Below are positions 34,231-44,282 of a stretch of 52,140 nt of DNA, piece after piece. The DNA is taken from contig NZ_JARANV010000028.1 of NCBI RefSeq assembly GCF_029889845.1, forward strand, positions 1-52,140. Reading direction: 5' to 3'. Source of the DNA: Halomonas sp. 25-S5 (lineage in GTDB: Bacteria > Pseudomonadota > Gammaproteobacteria > Pseudomonadales > Halomonadaceae). A model generated the notes under the pieces. It had not been told where the DNA came from. It saw only the letters and a list, made by a program, of their open reading frames with translations, and ran no database searches. The first letter of the stretch is position 1. Every line of letters begins with the position of its first letter. The translations under genes were made by a program, and so were the position numbers.

Positions 34231-37200
34231 ACACCGCTAACCCCGAAATCTCGCGCCCGCCGGCCTGTTTCTTCAGGAACGGCACCAGTTCTTCCATCAA
34301 GGCCAACTCGGCCCGGCTGCGCGCCTTCCAACCCAGTTCCAGCGGCTCGAACAGATCGCTTAGTTGCTCGCCGTCGAAGATCATGCGGTCCAGGATGCCG
34401 TCCACGAAGCCTTGAAGGGCGTCGCGGTCCAGCCCGTGGCGTTCAGCCAGGGCGGTGACTTCATTGTGAGCTTTTTGTTCTTTGAAGGCCTGATAGCCTT
34501 CGCGGATGGCAGCCTCGCTCAGGCCCTTGCCGGCTTCCAAGGTGTTGATATAGGCGATGATGTCCTCGCGTTCGTCCATCAGGTTGCTGCTGGCCGCGAG
34601 CAGGTTGATGAGCTGGTCGCGGCTCATGGCCTTCTTGCCGGGCTTGTCCTGACTGAAGCGGGCGATCAGACCCATGATGTAGTCGTAGTCGATCAGCGCC
34701 GAGGAGAAGAGCACGAACTCGAAATCCAGTTGCTCGATGGCGTCCTGGGCCTCGGACGCTTGCTCGCCGGTCTTGCCCTGCTGTTCCTTGAGACGCTGGG
34801 CGGTCTCGAGGTAGGCACCCCGTAACGAGCGCAGATCGTCCTCGGGCAGGACGATGTCGATGCGTTGCTTTTGTGTCTCGTCAAGATCGGTGTACTGGTC
34901 GAGTTGGGTCTTGAGGCGCTGCACCTCCTTGAAGCGGTTGACGAACTCGATGCGTGCCCTATCTCCCTTTAAGTTGTAGGCGCCCTTGAGGTTGTAGACG
35001 CCCTTGGGTTCGGCCACGACATCCCGCTCTGTCAGGAAGTGTTCGATGGCGGCAACGGCCTCTTCGTATTTTTCGATCACCGCGGGCGCCGGGTCCACCA
35101 GCCAGATCTCGCGGGAGCGGCCGGTATCCTCACCGGAGAAGAGCGCGATGGCATCGTCCACGGCCGGTTGCTGGCCGCGAAAGTCGAGGATGTTGCCGTA
35201 GGGCTTGGTGTCGTTGAGCACGCGGTTGGTGCGCGAGAAGGCCTGAATCAGGCCGTGGTGCTTGAGGTTCTTGTCCACATACAAGGTGTTGAGGTACTTG
35301 GAGTCGAAGCCGGTGAGCAGCATGTCCACCACGATGGTGATGTCAATCTTGTGCTGGTGCGGCAGGTCGCTGTTGGGGTATTGCTGGTCCTTGATGCGCT
35401 GCTGAACGTCCTGGTAGTAGCGGTCGAACTCGCTGACACTATGGCTGGTGCCGTACCGGGTGTTGTAGTCGGCAATGATCTCTTGCAGGGCGGCCTTCTT
35501 CTGCTCCGGCTCCTGCTGGTTGTCGGCTTTCTCCTGGGGAAGGTCTTCCTGTAGCTGCTTCACATCCTTGTCGCCATTGGCCGGGGGCGAGAATACGCAG
35601 GCGATGTTGAGCGGTTGAACGTTCAGCGCGGTGTCGTCCGGGCCTTCGGCCTGGCGCTCGGCCTGGATCTCCTTGAACAGGCGGTAATAGCCGATGGCGT
35701 CGTTGATGGAGGCGGTGGCCAACACGGCGTTGAAGCGGCGCTGGTTGGTGGCGGCATCGTGCTTGGCCAGAATGGCCTCCACCACCGCCCGCTGGGTGAG
35801 CGCCTGATCGGGTTTGAGTTTGGCGTCGGTCTTGCCTTCTGGCTTGAAGTAGTCGATGTGAAAGCGCAGCACATTGCGGTCATCGATGGCGTGGGTGATG
35901 GTGTAGGCGTGCAGCTGCTTTTCGAAGATGTCTTTGGTGGTGCGGTAGCTGCCCACGGTGCCGTCGATCTGCTTGTAGTTGGCGTTGTCGTCAAAGATAG
36001 GCGTGCCGGTGAAACCGAACAGTTGCGCCTTGGGGAAGAAGGCCTTGATCGCCTGGTGGTTGTCGCCGAACTGGGAGCGGTGGCACTCGTCGAAGATGAT
36101 AGCGATTCGCTGGTCGCGCAGCGGAGCAAGCCGTTCCTTGTAGGTGCGCCTGCCTTTTTCCATATGCTGCTGGGCCCGGATGCTGGTTTCATCCAGCGCC
36201 AGGCCGAGCTTCTGGATGGTAGTGACGATCACCTTGTCGGCGTAGTCCTCCGAGAGCAGGCGGCGCACCAGGGTTTCGGTGTTGGTATTTTCCTCGACAC
36301 AGCCTTCCTGAAAGCGGTTGAATTCCTCGCGGGTCTGGCGGTCCAGATCCTTGCGGTCCACCACGAACAGGCATTTCTCGATATCCGGGTCGTCCTTGAG
36401 CAGGGTGGACGCCTTGAAGGATGTGAGCGTCTTGCCGCTGCCCGTGGTGTGCCAGATATAGCCATTGCCCCGGTTCTGGTGGATGCAGTCGACAATCGCC
36501 TTGACCGCATAGATCTGATACGGCCGCATGATCATCAGCTTCTGCTCGCTGGCGACCAGCACCATGTAGCGGCTGATCATCTGGCCCAGGGTGCATTTGG
36601 CCAGGAAAGCGTCGGCGAAGTCGTCCAGATGGGTGATCTTGCGGTTGGCTTCATCGGCCCATTGATAGATGGGCAAGAAGCGCTCGTCGGCGTTGAAGGC
36701 GAAGTGCTGGCTCTGGTTGTTGGCGAAGTACCAGGTGTGGTCGCGGTTGCTGACGATAAACAGCTGCATGAAACACAGCAGCGTGTTGGTGTAGCCGTTG
36801 CCGGGTTCATTGCGGTATTCGACGATCTGCTCCATGGCGCGACGCGGGTTGATGCCCAGCGTCTTCAGCTCGATCTGCACCACCGGCAGGCCATTGATGA
36901 GCAGGATCACGTCATAACGATGGTGGCTGTTGTCGGTGTTGATGCGTAGCTGGTTGATGACTTCGAAGTCGTTCTTGCACCAGTCCTTGAGGTTGACCAG
37001 CATGTAGTGTAGCGGGGTGCCGTCTTCGCGCTGGAAGTAGCCGTGCTCGCGCAGGGTCTTGGCGGCCTGGAAGACATCGGCGTTGATGATCTCGTCGCGC
37101 AGGCGGGCGAATTCTGCGTCGGTCAGGCGAACGCGGTTGAGCGCCTCGAACTTGTCGCGGAAGTTCTGCTCAAGCGTAACTTTGTCGCGTATGTCGGGAC

Positions 37201-37270
37201 GGTGGGTATATTTGAGCTCATCGAGCTTGCCGATCAATTTTCGCTCGATCTGGCTTTCTTTCAGGGACAT
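34223..37270 (-). CDS. hsdR: Type I restriction enzyme endonuclease/translocase subunit HsdR
   Basis: HsdR translocates DNA with ATP and cuts unmethylated DNA away from the recognition site. The 1015-residue product has the PD-(D/E)xK-type nuclease core (RYDVILLINGLPVVQIELKT, with D120, E134 and K136), Walker A TTGSGKT (275-281), DECHRS (D394) as the DEAD-like box, and later SF2 motifs (VVDMLLTGFDSK, QAFSRTNR). A short internal duplication GVYNLKGAYNLKG lies after the helicase core. It is the first gene of the island operon and overlaps hsdS. Its upstream gap to sbcB holds only BIME repeats. GC is below the chromosome average. Confidence 0.96.
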   Translation of the reverse strand: MSLKESQIERKLIGKLDELKYTHRPDIRDKVTLEQNFRDKFEALNRVRLTDAEFARLRDEIINADVFQAAKTLREHGYFQREDGTPLHYMLVNLKDWCKNDFEVINQLRINTDNSHHRYDVILLINGLPVVQIELKTLGINPRRAMEQIVEYRNEPGNGYTNTLLCFMQLFIVSNRDHTWYFANNQSQHFAFNADERFLPIYQWADEANRKITHLDDFADAFLAKCTLGQMISRYMVLVASEQKLMIMRPYQIYAVKAIVDCIHQNRGNGYIWHTTGSGKTLTSFKASTLLKDDPDIEKCLFVVDRKDLDRQTREEFNRFQEGCVEENTNTETLVRRLLSEDYADKVIVTTIQKLGLALDETSIRAQQHMEKGRRTYKERLAPLRDQRIAIIFDECHRSQFGDNHQAIKAFFPKAQLFGFTGTPIFDDNANYKQIDGTVGSYRTTKDIFEKQLHAYTITHAIDDRNVLRFHIDYFKPEGKTDAKLKPDQALTQRAVVEAILAKHDAATNQRRFNAVLATASINDAIGYYRLFKEIQAERQAEGPDDTALNVQPLNIACVFSPPANGDKDVKQLQEDLPQEKADNQQEPEQKKAALQEIIADYNTRYGTSHSVSEFDRYYQDVQQRIKDQQYPNSDLPHQHKIDITIVVDMLLTGFDSKYLNTLYVDKNLKHHGLIQAFSRTNRVLNDTKPYGNILDFRGQQPAVDDAIALFSGEDTGRSREIWLVDPAPAVIEKYEEAVAAIEHFLTERDVVAEPKGVYNLKGAYNLKGDRARIEFVNRFKEVQRLKTQLDQYTDLDETQKQRIDIVLPEDDLRSLRGAYLETAQRLKEQQGKTGEQASEAQDAIEQLDFEFVLFSSALIDYDYIMGLIARFSQDKPGKKAMSRDQLINLLAASSNLMDEREDIIAYINTLEAGKGLSEAAIREGYQAFKEQKAHNEVTALAERHGLDRDALQGFVDGILDRMIFDGEQLSDLFEPLELGWKARSRAELALMEELVPFLKKQAGGREISGLAVYE

Positions 37271-37438
37271 CCTGTCATCTCGTTTCTTGATGTTTGGCGC
37301 GACGTGTCCAGGCCGGCTTAGGGCTTCAATCTATCATGCCGACCAACCGGCTGCCGACCATGAATCGGTGAGGTGCGGGTCTGTGCTAATAGCAGGCGCC
37401 TGTCGGCGCCATTCGCCCTGCGAACTGACCGCAGACAA

Positions 37439-37470
37439 CGCCCGGTGCGCTGGCGCTTACCGGGCCTACG
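37439..37470 (+). repeat. Partial BIME palindrome upstream of hsdR
   Basis: CCCGGTGCGCTGGCGCTTAC followed by CGGGCCTACG repeats one half of the 95-bp border repeats. It lies 43 bases before the complete right-border copy. The gap 37271-37632 holds this, the full copy, and no gene I can support. Confidence 0.8.
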
Positions 37471-37512
37471 AGGCGGTGTTGCCGGAGTTGCGGGTTCATG
37501 ATGTTGTAGACC

Positions 37513-37607
37513 GGATAAGCCGAAGGCGCATCCGGCGTGGGGTGTCTCCCGCGAACGAAGGTGGCCATCATCCCCGCCCGGTGCGCTGGCGCTTACCGGG
37601 CCTACGG
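37513..37607 (+). repeat. BIME-like direct repeat, right border of the restriction island
   Basis: It matches 25674-25768 at 92 of 95 positions in the same orientation, and the two copies frame the whole hsdR-to-hsdM island. It lies 25 bases past the sbcB stop, so the pre-island state was probably a convergent protease/sbcB pair with one BIME between them. Confidence 0.85.
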
Positions 37608-37632
37608 CTCGACCTTCGGGCCTCGCGATCCG

Positions 37633-39123
37633 CTAGTCGAAGGCCTGGGGCGGCATGATCGCCTCCACGTGCATCACCAGTTCCTCGAGGACCTGCCGGT
37701 CACGGTCGGACAGCGGGACGCCATTGAGCCGCTCGATCTCCCGGGCGAACTCCTTGAGGGTCAGGCTGGCGACGGCCGGATCGTTCATGCGCTCCCAGCG
37801 GAAGACCTCCCAGCGTGCCTGCTCCTCGCTCTCCAGGGTCTCCGGATAGCTGCGGGCCCGGTAGCGGAACAGCATCTCCTCGAGGCGCGGGTCCTGGAAG
37901 GCGAAGCGTGCTCCCACCAGGTCCCAGGGGTCGGTCTCGCGCACTCGCTGCATCTGCTGGCGATCGGCCGGCGAGAAGAAGCCACCGGCATAGAGCATCA
38001 GATCCGGGTCATGCGGCGGCTCGGGATGCGGCGCGGCGAACACCTCGGCGACCCGGGAGGCCACCTCCGGGCGGGCCGACAGCAGCTTCCAGTGTGCTCG
38101 GCAGGCTTCCAGGTCCAGCCCCAGGCGCTCGACGATCGCGCCGTACTCGCCCTTGTGCGGCCCTTCCACGTCCTTGAGGGCGCTGGTCGGGAACAGCACC
38201 GGACACTTGTTGAGGTGGATCACCTTCAGCGGAATGCGCTCGGCACCCTCCGCCAGGTCATCGTTGCTGACGAAGACTCGCTCGCGGATCTGCTCCGGGG
38301 TGAGCTCCAGCAGCGGAGCCGGATCCATGGAGAGGTCGAAGACGATCACCCCGTTGGGGTTGGAGGGGTGCTCGGCCAGCGGCATCACCAGGGCGCTGCA
38401 GCCGCGACTCGCCGGGTAGCGCCGCGAGATGTGCAGCACCGGCTTGCGCCCGGCCAGGTTCAGCTGCCGGGCGACGGCACGCTTGCCGCGCAGCCCCAGC
38501 AGGTAGTCGAAGAGCTTGCCGTTGCGCTCGCGCAGCAGCCTCGCCAGGGCAATGGTGGCGCGGACGTCGGCCAGGGCATCATGGGCCCCCGCATGGGCGA
38601 TGCCGTTGGCGGCCGTCAGGTGTTCCAGCTTGAAGCTCGGCGCGCCATCGTCGCGCGTCGGCCACTCGATGCCTTGGGGGCGCAGGGCATGGAAGGCACG
38701 CACCACGTCGATCAGATCCCAGCGCGAATTGCCGTTCTGCCACTCCCGGGCATAGGGGTCAAGCAGACTGCGGTAGAAGAGGTGGCGGCTCACCTCGTCG
38801 TCGAAACGCAGGCTGTTGTAGCCCAGGGCGCAGGTGCCCGGCTCGCTCATGGCCGCCTCGACCACGCCGGCGAACTCGGCCTCGGGCAGGCCGCGGCGGC
38901 GGGCCTGCTGGGGCGTGATGCCGGTGATCAGGCAGGCCTGGGGATGCGGCAGGAAGTCATCGGACGGCTTGCAGAAGAGCTCGAGGGGCTCACCGATCTC
39001 GTTGAGGTCGGCATCGGTGCGAATGGCCGCGAATTGGGAGGGCCGGTCGCGACGCGGATCGGCACCGAAGGTCTCGTAGTCGTGCCACAGGAAGGACTGC
39101 GGGGCGGCGGGGGACTGCGCCAT
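37633..39123 (-). CDS. sbcB: Exodeoxyribonuclease I
   Basis: ExoI degrades single-stranded DNA 3'-5' and acts in recombination and mismatch repair. The 496-residue product begins with the DEDD exonuclease domain (LWHDYETFGADP, metal ligands D15 and E17; later GAHDALADVRAT). It continues with the SH3-like and C-terminal helical domains typical of SbcB. The start MAQSPAAPQSF follows GGAGAG; the frame extends 16 codons further upstream without support. It is slightly longer than the E. coli protein (475). It ends next to the right BIME border of the island. Confidence 0.95.
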   Translation of the reverse strand: MAQSPAAPQSFLWHDYETFGADPRRDRPSQFAAIRTDADLNEIGEPLELFCKPSDDFLPHPQACLITGITPQQARRRGLPEAEFAGVVEAAMSEPGTCALGYNSLRFDDEVSRHLFYRSLLDPYAREWQNGNSRWDLIDVVRAFHALRPQGIEWPTRDDGAPSFKLEHLTAANGIAHAGAHDALADVRATIALARLLRERNGKLFDYLLGLRGKRAVARQLNLAGRKPVLHISRRYPASRGCSALVMPLAEHPSNPNGVIVFDLSMDPAPLLELTPEQIRERVFVSNDDLAEGAERIPLKVIHLNKCPVLFPTSALKDVEGPHKGEYGAIVERLGLDLEACRAHWKLLSARPEVASRVAEVFAAPHPEPPHDPDLMLYAGGFFSPADRQQMQRVRETDPWDLVGARFAFQDPRLEEMLFRYRARSYPETLESEEQARWEVFRWERMNDPAVASLTLKEFAREIERLNGVPLSDRDRQVLEELVMHVEAIMPPQAFD

Positions 39124-39219
39124 GGGCGGAAGCTCTCCGAAGGGCGTGAATTCTCGGCTCCAGCCTAGCACAGCCCCGCGGGGGACTCAGCCGACGGGCT
39201 TTCGCTCAGGACTGTCCAC

Positions 39220-39471
39220 TCAGGACTTGGGCAGGGTCACGTTGAGTTCCAGCACCGAGCAGTTGTCCTCGCTATCGAGGGTGATGTTCACCGCGTCGTC
39301 ATCGATCTGCACGTAGCGACGGATCACCTCCAGCAGCTCCTTCTCCAGCAGCGGCATGTAGTCCGGCTGCCCCCGCTGGGTGCGCTGATGGGCCACGATG
39401 ATCTGCAGCCGCTCCTTGGCGACCGACGCGGACTTCTTGCGCTCTCGCTTCAGGAAATCGAGCAACTTCAC
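39220..39471 (-). CDS. minE: Cell division topological specificity factor MinE
   Basis: MinE stimulates the MinD ATPase and drives pole-to-pole oscillation so that division occurs at mid-cell. The 83-residue product has the membrane/MinD-binding N-terminus ([30 protein letters not shown]) and the dimeric topological domain ([17 protein letters not shown]). It starts with GTG overlapping the minD stop (GTGA), and is the last gene of minCDE. Confidence 0.97.
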   Translation of the reverse strand: MKLLDFLKRERKKSASVAKERLQIIVAHQRTQRGQPDYMPLLEKELLEVIRRYVQIDDDAVNITLDSEDNCSVLELNVTLPKS

Positions 39472-40286
39472 CGGCGGACTCCTCCAAACATGCGGCTCAA
39501 CAGGCTCTTCTTCTGGTACTCGTGGAAGCGCAGGGTCACCTCCTCCCCCAGCAGGCGGGCCACGGTATCGGCATAGGCCTGGCCGGCATCGCTGTCGTCA
39601 TCGTGGGTGACCGGCACCCCCTGGTTGGACGCCCGCAGCACCGCCTCCGACTCCGGGATCAGGCCAAGCAGGTCGATGGCCAGGATCTCGCGGATGTCGT
39701 CCAGGTTGAGCATGTCTCCCAGGTCGACGCGACTCGGGTTGTAGCGGGTGATCAGCAGATGTTCCCGGATGGCGTCGTCGCCACGCTCGGCGCGCCGGGT
39801 CTTGGAGGCCAGCAGGCCGAGGATGCGGTCGGAGTCGCGCACCGAGGAGACCTCGGGATTGGTGACCACGATCGCCTCGTCGGCGAAGTACATGGCCAGC
39901 TGGGCGCCGCGCTCGATGCCCGCCGGGGAGTCGCAGATGATGAAGTCGAAGTCTTTGCTCAGGGTATCGAGCACCTTCTCGACGCCCTCCAGGGTCAGAG
40001 CATCCTTGTCGCGGGTCTGGGAGGCCGGCAGGATGTGCAGATTGTCGACCCGCTTGTCGCGGATCAGCGCCTGGTTCAGACCCGCCTCGCCCTGGATCAC
40101 GTTGACCAGGTCGTAGACCACGCGACGCTCGCAGCCCATGATCAGGTCGAGGTTACGCAGCCCCACGTCGAAGTCGATGACCACGGTCTTCTTGCCACGC
40201 AGCGCCAGCCCTGTGGCGATGGCGGCTGCGCTGGTTGTCTTGCCGACCCCACCCTTGCCGGAGGTCACAACGATGATCTTGGCCAA
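39468..40286 (-). CDS. minD: Septum site-determining ATPase MinD
   Basis: MinD is the membrane-associated ATPase that recruits MinC. The 272-residue product has the deviant Walker A KGGVGKTT (11-18), [19 protein letters not shown] and a C-terminal amphipathic membrane-targeting helix ([14 protein letters not shown]). A TTG start (40284-40286, reading [13 protein letters not shown]) is preferred because AGGA lies 8 bases before it and the family starts MAKI or MARI. The ATG three codons upstream has no usable site. It lies between minC and minE. Confidence 0.96.
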   Translation of the reverse strand: MAKIIVVTSGKGGVGKTTSAAAIATGLALRGKKTVVIDFDVGLRNLDLIMGCERRVVYDLVNVIQGEAGLNQALIRDKRVDNLHILPASQTRDKDALTLEGVEKVLDTLSKDFDFIICDSPAGIERGAQLAMYFADEAIVVTNPEVSSVRDSDRILGLLASKTRRAERGDDAIREHLLITRYNPSRVDLGDMLNLDDIREILAIDLLGLIPESEAVLRASNQGVPVTHDDDSDAGQAYADTVARLLGEEVTLRFHEYQKKSLLSRMFGGVRR

Positions 40287-40358
40287 GTGTCGCATCCTGT
40301 CTTGTGATGATGAAAGGGAATGGTGGTACAAGCGCGGCTGCCACGCAGGCCGCCGACA

Positions 40359-41126
40359 TCAGGCCAGCGGCGTGATGCCCAGCTGGTCGTCGCTCAGCCG
40401 GACCTGAACAGGAGTGCCCAGCAGCCGCGGATCAATATCCTCGAGACGCTTGTAGTTGCCGGCCACAGAGAGCAGCTCGGCATGCAGTTCACGGCAGAAG
40501 ATGCCGGCCTGGGGATCGCCATGGATCCCGGCCAGGGCACGCCCGCGCAGGGCACCGTAGACATGCACGCTGCCGGCGGCGAGCACCTCGGCGCCGGCAT
40601 TGACCGCCCCCACCACCACCAGGTCGCCCTCGGGGGCGGTTACCTGCTGGCCGGAGCGCACCGTGCCGCGGTAGATGCGACCGCCCGCCGTGGTGCCCGG
40701 CAGCGCGTCGGGCATGTCGGCCTCCCCTGCCGGTGCTACCGGCTCGGCCATCTCGGCATCGCCGTCACCGGCGACGCTCTCCAGGGGGCGCGGGCGGGAG
40801 GCCTCCTGGGGCGGGAACCAGCCCAGCCCCAGGGCCCAGGCCGACTGCTTGACCGGGTCCGGCCCGCCGCGCACCGCCACCGGCAGCAGCTTGTGGGCCC
40901 GGCAGACCGCGCAGATGCGCTCCAGGGCCAGGTGCGGTTCATCGAGCTTCTCGACGTTGAGAACGACTGGGGTATGCTGGAAGAAGGCCGGCGACTGACT
41001 GAGCTTTCCCGCCAGCTGCTCACGGATGCGCTCGGGGTCCGCGCTGGTCAGCTCCATGACCGTCATCGGCAGCATCCCCCCCTTGAAGGTGAATGCCATG
41101 CTGTCCCTGTCCACTTTGAGACTCAT
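40359..41126 (-). CDS. minC: Septum site-determining protein MinC
   Basis: MinC inhibits FtsZ assembly away from mid-cell. The 255-residue product has the N-terminal MinC_N domain (about 1-105, GGMLPMTVMELTSADPERIREQL), a variable acidic linker, and a C-terminal beta-helix domain (RIYRGTVRSGQQVTAPEGDLVVVG, GSVHVYGALRGRALAGIHG) that binds MinD. The start MSLKVDRD has GGAG 7 bases upstream. A promoter with CTGACA and TATGAT lies about 75-100 bases upstream. Confidence 0.96.
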   Translation of the reverse strand: MSLKVDRDSMAFTFKGGMLPMTVMELTSADPERIREQLAGKLSQSPAFFQHTPVVLNVEKLDEPHLALERICAVCRAHKLLPVAVRGGPDPVKQSAWALGLGWFPPQEASRPRPLESVAGDGDAEMAEPVAPAGEADMPDALPGTTAGGRIYRGTVRSGQQVTAPEGDLVVVGAVNAGAEVLAAGSVHVYGALRGRALAGIHGDPQAGIFCRELHAELLSVAGNYKRLEDIDPRLLGTPVQVRLSDDQLGITPLA

Positions 41127-41199
41127 TGCCGAACTCCACGTCGGGTGATGATCGGGGTGCTGCAACAAAGCTAAGCGAGTGGCCGCGCCCCTGCAACCG

Positions 41200-41229
41200 A
41201 TCATACGGTCATGGAGGGGCCGTTGTCAG
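41200..41229 (-). promoter_or_regulatory. minCDE promoter
   Basis: On the minus strand, CTGACA (41229-41224, 5 of 6 matches to the -35 consensus) and TATGAT (41205-41200) are spaced by 18 bp. They lie in the divergent gap between minC and the DUF349 gene. Confidence 0.6.
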
Positions 41230-41396
41230 TGTCTCCGGATGGCCACACTTCCCCGCCGGCTGGACTTTTCTGCAGCCTCGACACGTGCTTAGATACTCTC
41301 GACCCAGGCCCTGCGCCGTTGCCGCCAACGTTGCCGCCAACAATAACGATCCTCCTGCGCTCCCGCCGGGGCGCGCTCCCTTTGTCAGGATGCCCC

Positions 41397-44177
41397 ATGT
41401 CAGGACTCCTTCGCCGCCTGTTCGCCCCGCGCTGGAAACACCCGGACCCCGAGGTCCGCCGCCAGGCCGTGGCACGTCTCAACCCGTCCCGCGATGACCA
41501 GCGCCGCGCCCTCGAGCAGCTCGCCCTCGACCCCGACGCCGCGGTGCGCGAGGCGGCCCTAGCCCGCCTGGAGGATCCCGAGCGCCTGCTGGCCCTGTGC
41601 GAGGAGGGCGACGCCTCCGCGGAGCTGCAACGCCACCTGGTGGCCCTGCTCGCTGGCCGACGAGGCCAGCATGACCTGCCGACACGCATCGCCCTGATGG
41701 AACGGCTCGAGGACCCTGAACTGCTCAACCAGCTGGCCCTGCAGGGCGACAACCAGCAGCTGCGCCTCGCCGCCCTGGCCCGCCTCGAGGCGGAGGAGGA
41801 CCTGATCCGCCAGGCCTGCGACAACGGCATCGCCGCCGTTCGTCATGCCGCCGCCGCCCGGGTCGAGAGCGAAGCGGGACTGTCCCGGCTGGCCCACGAG
41901 GCCCGCCGAGACCGCCAGGTGGCCCGCAAGGCGCGCGAACGCCTCAACCGACTGCGAGCCGACGCCGCCTCCCTGGCGGCTGCCCGGAAACGCCGCGTGG
42001 CCCTGCTCGAGACGCTCGAGCAGCACGCCAACAGCCCCTGGGAACCGCTCTATGCTGGCCGTTTCCGCCACCTGATGCGCGAATGGGCCAAGCTCGAGGA
42101 CCTGCCGGATGCCCGGCAGGAGCAACGCTACCAGGATGCCTGCCTGCGCTGCCGCAAGGTCATCAACGACCACGAGGCCCAGGAGCATGCGCGGGATGCC
42201 GATCATCGTCAGCGCGAGAGTGCCGACCAGACCCGGGAATCCCTGGTCGAGGCCCTGGAGGAGAGCCTCGAGGGCCTGCATCAGGGCGACCGGCTCACCG
42301 ACCAGGACATCGCCAGCCTGCGCGCCCAGAAGCGCCTGCTGGCCACCCGCTGGCAGGCCCTCTCCGACCAGCACCTGGCCGACGAGGCACTGCGTGAACG
42401 CTATGATCGGGCGCTGGCCGCCTACGAAGGCATCGTCCGGGCGCGGGTGCGCCTGGACGAGCGTGCCGAGGCGATCGAACAGGCCCTGGCCGACGGCGAT
42501 GACCCACGCCTCGAGGCCCTGGTGAAGGCCTGCGGCTGGCCGCAGGACCTGGCACCGGCGCCGCTCATGCAGAGGGCGCGCCAGCGCCTCGCCGCCGACA
42601 CCCCCCGGGATGACGGCGACCTGGACGCCCGCCTATCGCGCTTCGTCGAGGCGCTCGACCAGCTCGAGCGCCTGCTGGAGAGCGGCGCCTTCAAGGGCGC
42701 CAGCCGGCTCCACCAGCACCTGCGCCAGCAGGCCGACCGGCTGCCCCAGGCACCACTACAGCCCCATCAGGCGCGCCTCAAGCGCCTCGCGGCACGACTC
42801 GCCGAACTGCGCGACTGGCGCGGCTTCGTCGCCGGCCCCAAGCGCGACCATCTGTGCCTCGCCATCGAGGAGCTCGCCGACAACCCCGCGTCGACCGAGA
42901 CCGAGCTCGACCACCGCCATCGTCAGCTGGTCAGGGAGTGGAAGGCGCTGGGCGATGCCGCCGCCAACCGCGAGCAGTCGGCCCGCTTCCGTGCCGCCTC
43001 CGATCGCATCCACGAGCGCCTGGCTCCCTGGCGGGAGCGCCAGCAGGCCGAACGCCAGCACAACCTGGCGGCCCGCGAGGCACTCTGCGAGCAGCTCGAG
43101 ACGCTGCTCGAGCAGCCCGCCCACGAGGCCGACCCCGATGCGCTGCGCGAGATCCGCGACCGCTCGCGGGAGCAGTGGCGCCGCTTCGCCCCGGTACCCC
43201 GGGAGCAGGCCGAGACCATCGGCCGACGCTTCGGGCGCATCCGCCATGACCTCCAGGCCCTGATCGACCGGCGCGCCCGGGAGATCGCCGAAGCCAAGCG
43301 TGACCTGATCGAGCAGACCCGCGAGCTACTGGCCCGGGACATGCCCGCGACCAAGCGGGCCGACCAGGCCAAGGCGCTGCAGCGCCGCTGGCGCGACATG
43401 GGACGCGCCCCCAAGGGCGAAGAACAGGTCCTGTGGCGGGAGTTCCGCACGCTGTGCGACGACATCTTCGCCAGCCGAGAGGCCGCCCGGGATGACCAGG
43501 CACAGCGCAACCGGGCCCGGTTGGATGCCATGCAGGCGCTGATCGACCGACTCGACGGCTGGCACCCGGTGCACAGCCGCGAGGCCAGCGTGCTGGACGA
43601 GGCCGTGCGCGAGGCCACGGCACTCGAGCCCCTGCCCTCGGGACGGCGCAGCGAGGGCATGCAGCGGCGCTGGAGCGGCATCGTGCGGGCCCGCCGTGAG
43701 CGCCTGGCTCGCCTGTCGCTGGCCGAGGAGGCCGAGCGCTGGCAGGCCATCCGGCCACTGCTCAATGCCCACCTGCAGGCGGACGCCCGGTGCCTGGGCG
43801 GCGGCCCCGTCGAGGAGGTCGCCCTCCCGCAAGGCCTGGCCCTGCCGAGCGCACTGCATCACGCCCACGAACGTCGCAATGCCGCCCGCCAGGCCGGCAC
43901 GGACGACGCGGTGAAGGAACGACTGGCACGCCTGCGGGCCCACCTGTCGCTGCTGGCCGGTGGTCGCGTCAACCCGCGTGACGACCCGCTGCGCCTGGCG
44001 ATCCAGGTCGAACGCCTCAACGACAGCCTGGGCCAGCAGACCTCCCGCACCGAGGAACTCCACCAGGTGCTGGCCGACCTGCTGGCCACCGGGCCGATGC
44101 CCGAGGAGCTCTGGGAACGCGAGGTGGGCGAGCTCAACCGCATGCTCGAGAGCCTGGCCGAGCTGCCGCCGCCCTGA
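41397..44177 (+). CDS. DUF349 domain protein
   Basis: The 926-residue hydrophilic protein is rich in Arg, Ala, Leu and Glu. An N-terminal HEAT-like part (PEVRRQAVARLNP, AVREAALARLEDP, repeated) is followed by several DUF349 helical repeats recognisable by WK/WRDMG-type segments (LVREWKALGDAAANREQ, RRWRDMGRAPKGEEQVLWREF). Long coiled-coil stretches dominate, and no enzyme motif or signal peptide is seen. The start MSGLLRRLFAPRW follows CAGGA; the open frame begins 62 codons earlier in unrelated sequence. It is divergent from minC. Function unknown; the composition suggests a cytoplasmic nucleic-acid- or ribosome-associated scaffold, which is inference. Confidence 0.85.
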   Translation: MSGLLRRLFAPRWKHPDPEVRRQAVARLNPSRDDQRRALEQLALDPDAAVREAALARLEDPERLLALCEEGDASAELQRHLVALLAGRRGQHDLPTRIALMERLEDPELLNQLALQGDNQQLRLAALARLEAEEDLIRQACDNGIAAVRHAAAARVESEAGLSRLAHEARRDRQVARKARERLNRLRADAASLAAARKRRVALLETLEQHANSPWEPLYAGRFRHLMREWAKLEDLPDARQEQRYQDACLRCRKVINDHEAQEHARDADHRQRESADQTRESLVEALEESLEGLHQGDRLTDQDIASLRAQKRLLATRWQALSDQHLADEALRERYDRALAAYEGIVRARVRLDERAEAIEQALADGDDPRLEALVKACGWPQDLAPAPLMQRARQRLAADTPRDDGDLDARLSRFVEALDQLERLLESGAFKGASRLHQHLRQQADRLPQAPLQPHQARLKRLAARLAELRDWRGFVAGPKRDHLCLAIEELADNPASTETELDHRHRQLVREWKALGDAAANREQSARFRAASDRIHERLAPWRERQQAERQHNLAAREALCEQLETLLEQPAHEADPDALREIRDRSREQWRRFAPVPREQAETIGRRFGRIRHDLQALIDRRAREIAEAKRDLIEQTRELLARDMPATKRADQAKALQRRWRDMGRAPKGEEQVLWREFRTLCDDIFASREAARDDQAQRNRARLDAMQALIDRLDGWHPVHSREASVLDEAVREATALEPLPSGRRSEGMQRRWSGIVRARRERLARLSLAEEAERWQAIRPLLNAHLQADARCLGGGPVEEVALPQGLALPSALHHAHERRNAARQAGTDDAVKERLARLRAHLSLLAGGRVNPRDDPLRLAIQVERLNDSLGQQTSRTEELHQVLADLLATGPMPEELWEREVGELNRMLESLAELPPP

Positions 44178-44201
44178 GCCAGAAGCCCGCCCACACACAA
44201 C

Positions 44202-44229
44202 ACAGCGCGAGGCAGATGCCTCGCGCTGT
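44202..44229. terminator. Bidirectional hairpin between the DUF349 gene and phaB
   Basis: A perfect 12-bp stem ACAGCGCGAGGC/GCCTCGCGCTGT with loop AGAT lies between two convergent genes. It probably ends both transcripts. Neither side has a long T-run. Confidence 0.75.
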
Positions 44230-44282
44230 CGTATCTGCCGCCAGGGTCACCGGCGGCAGGGGGACGTGCGGCGGCCGGGCGA

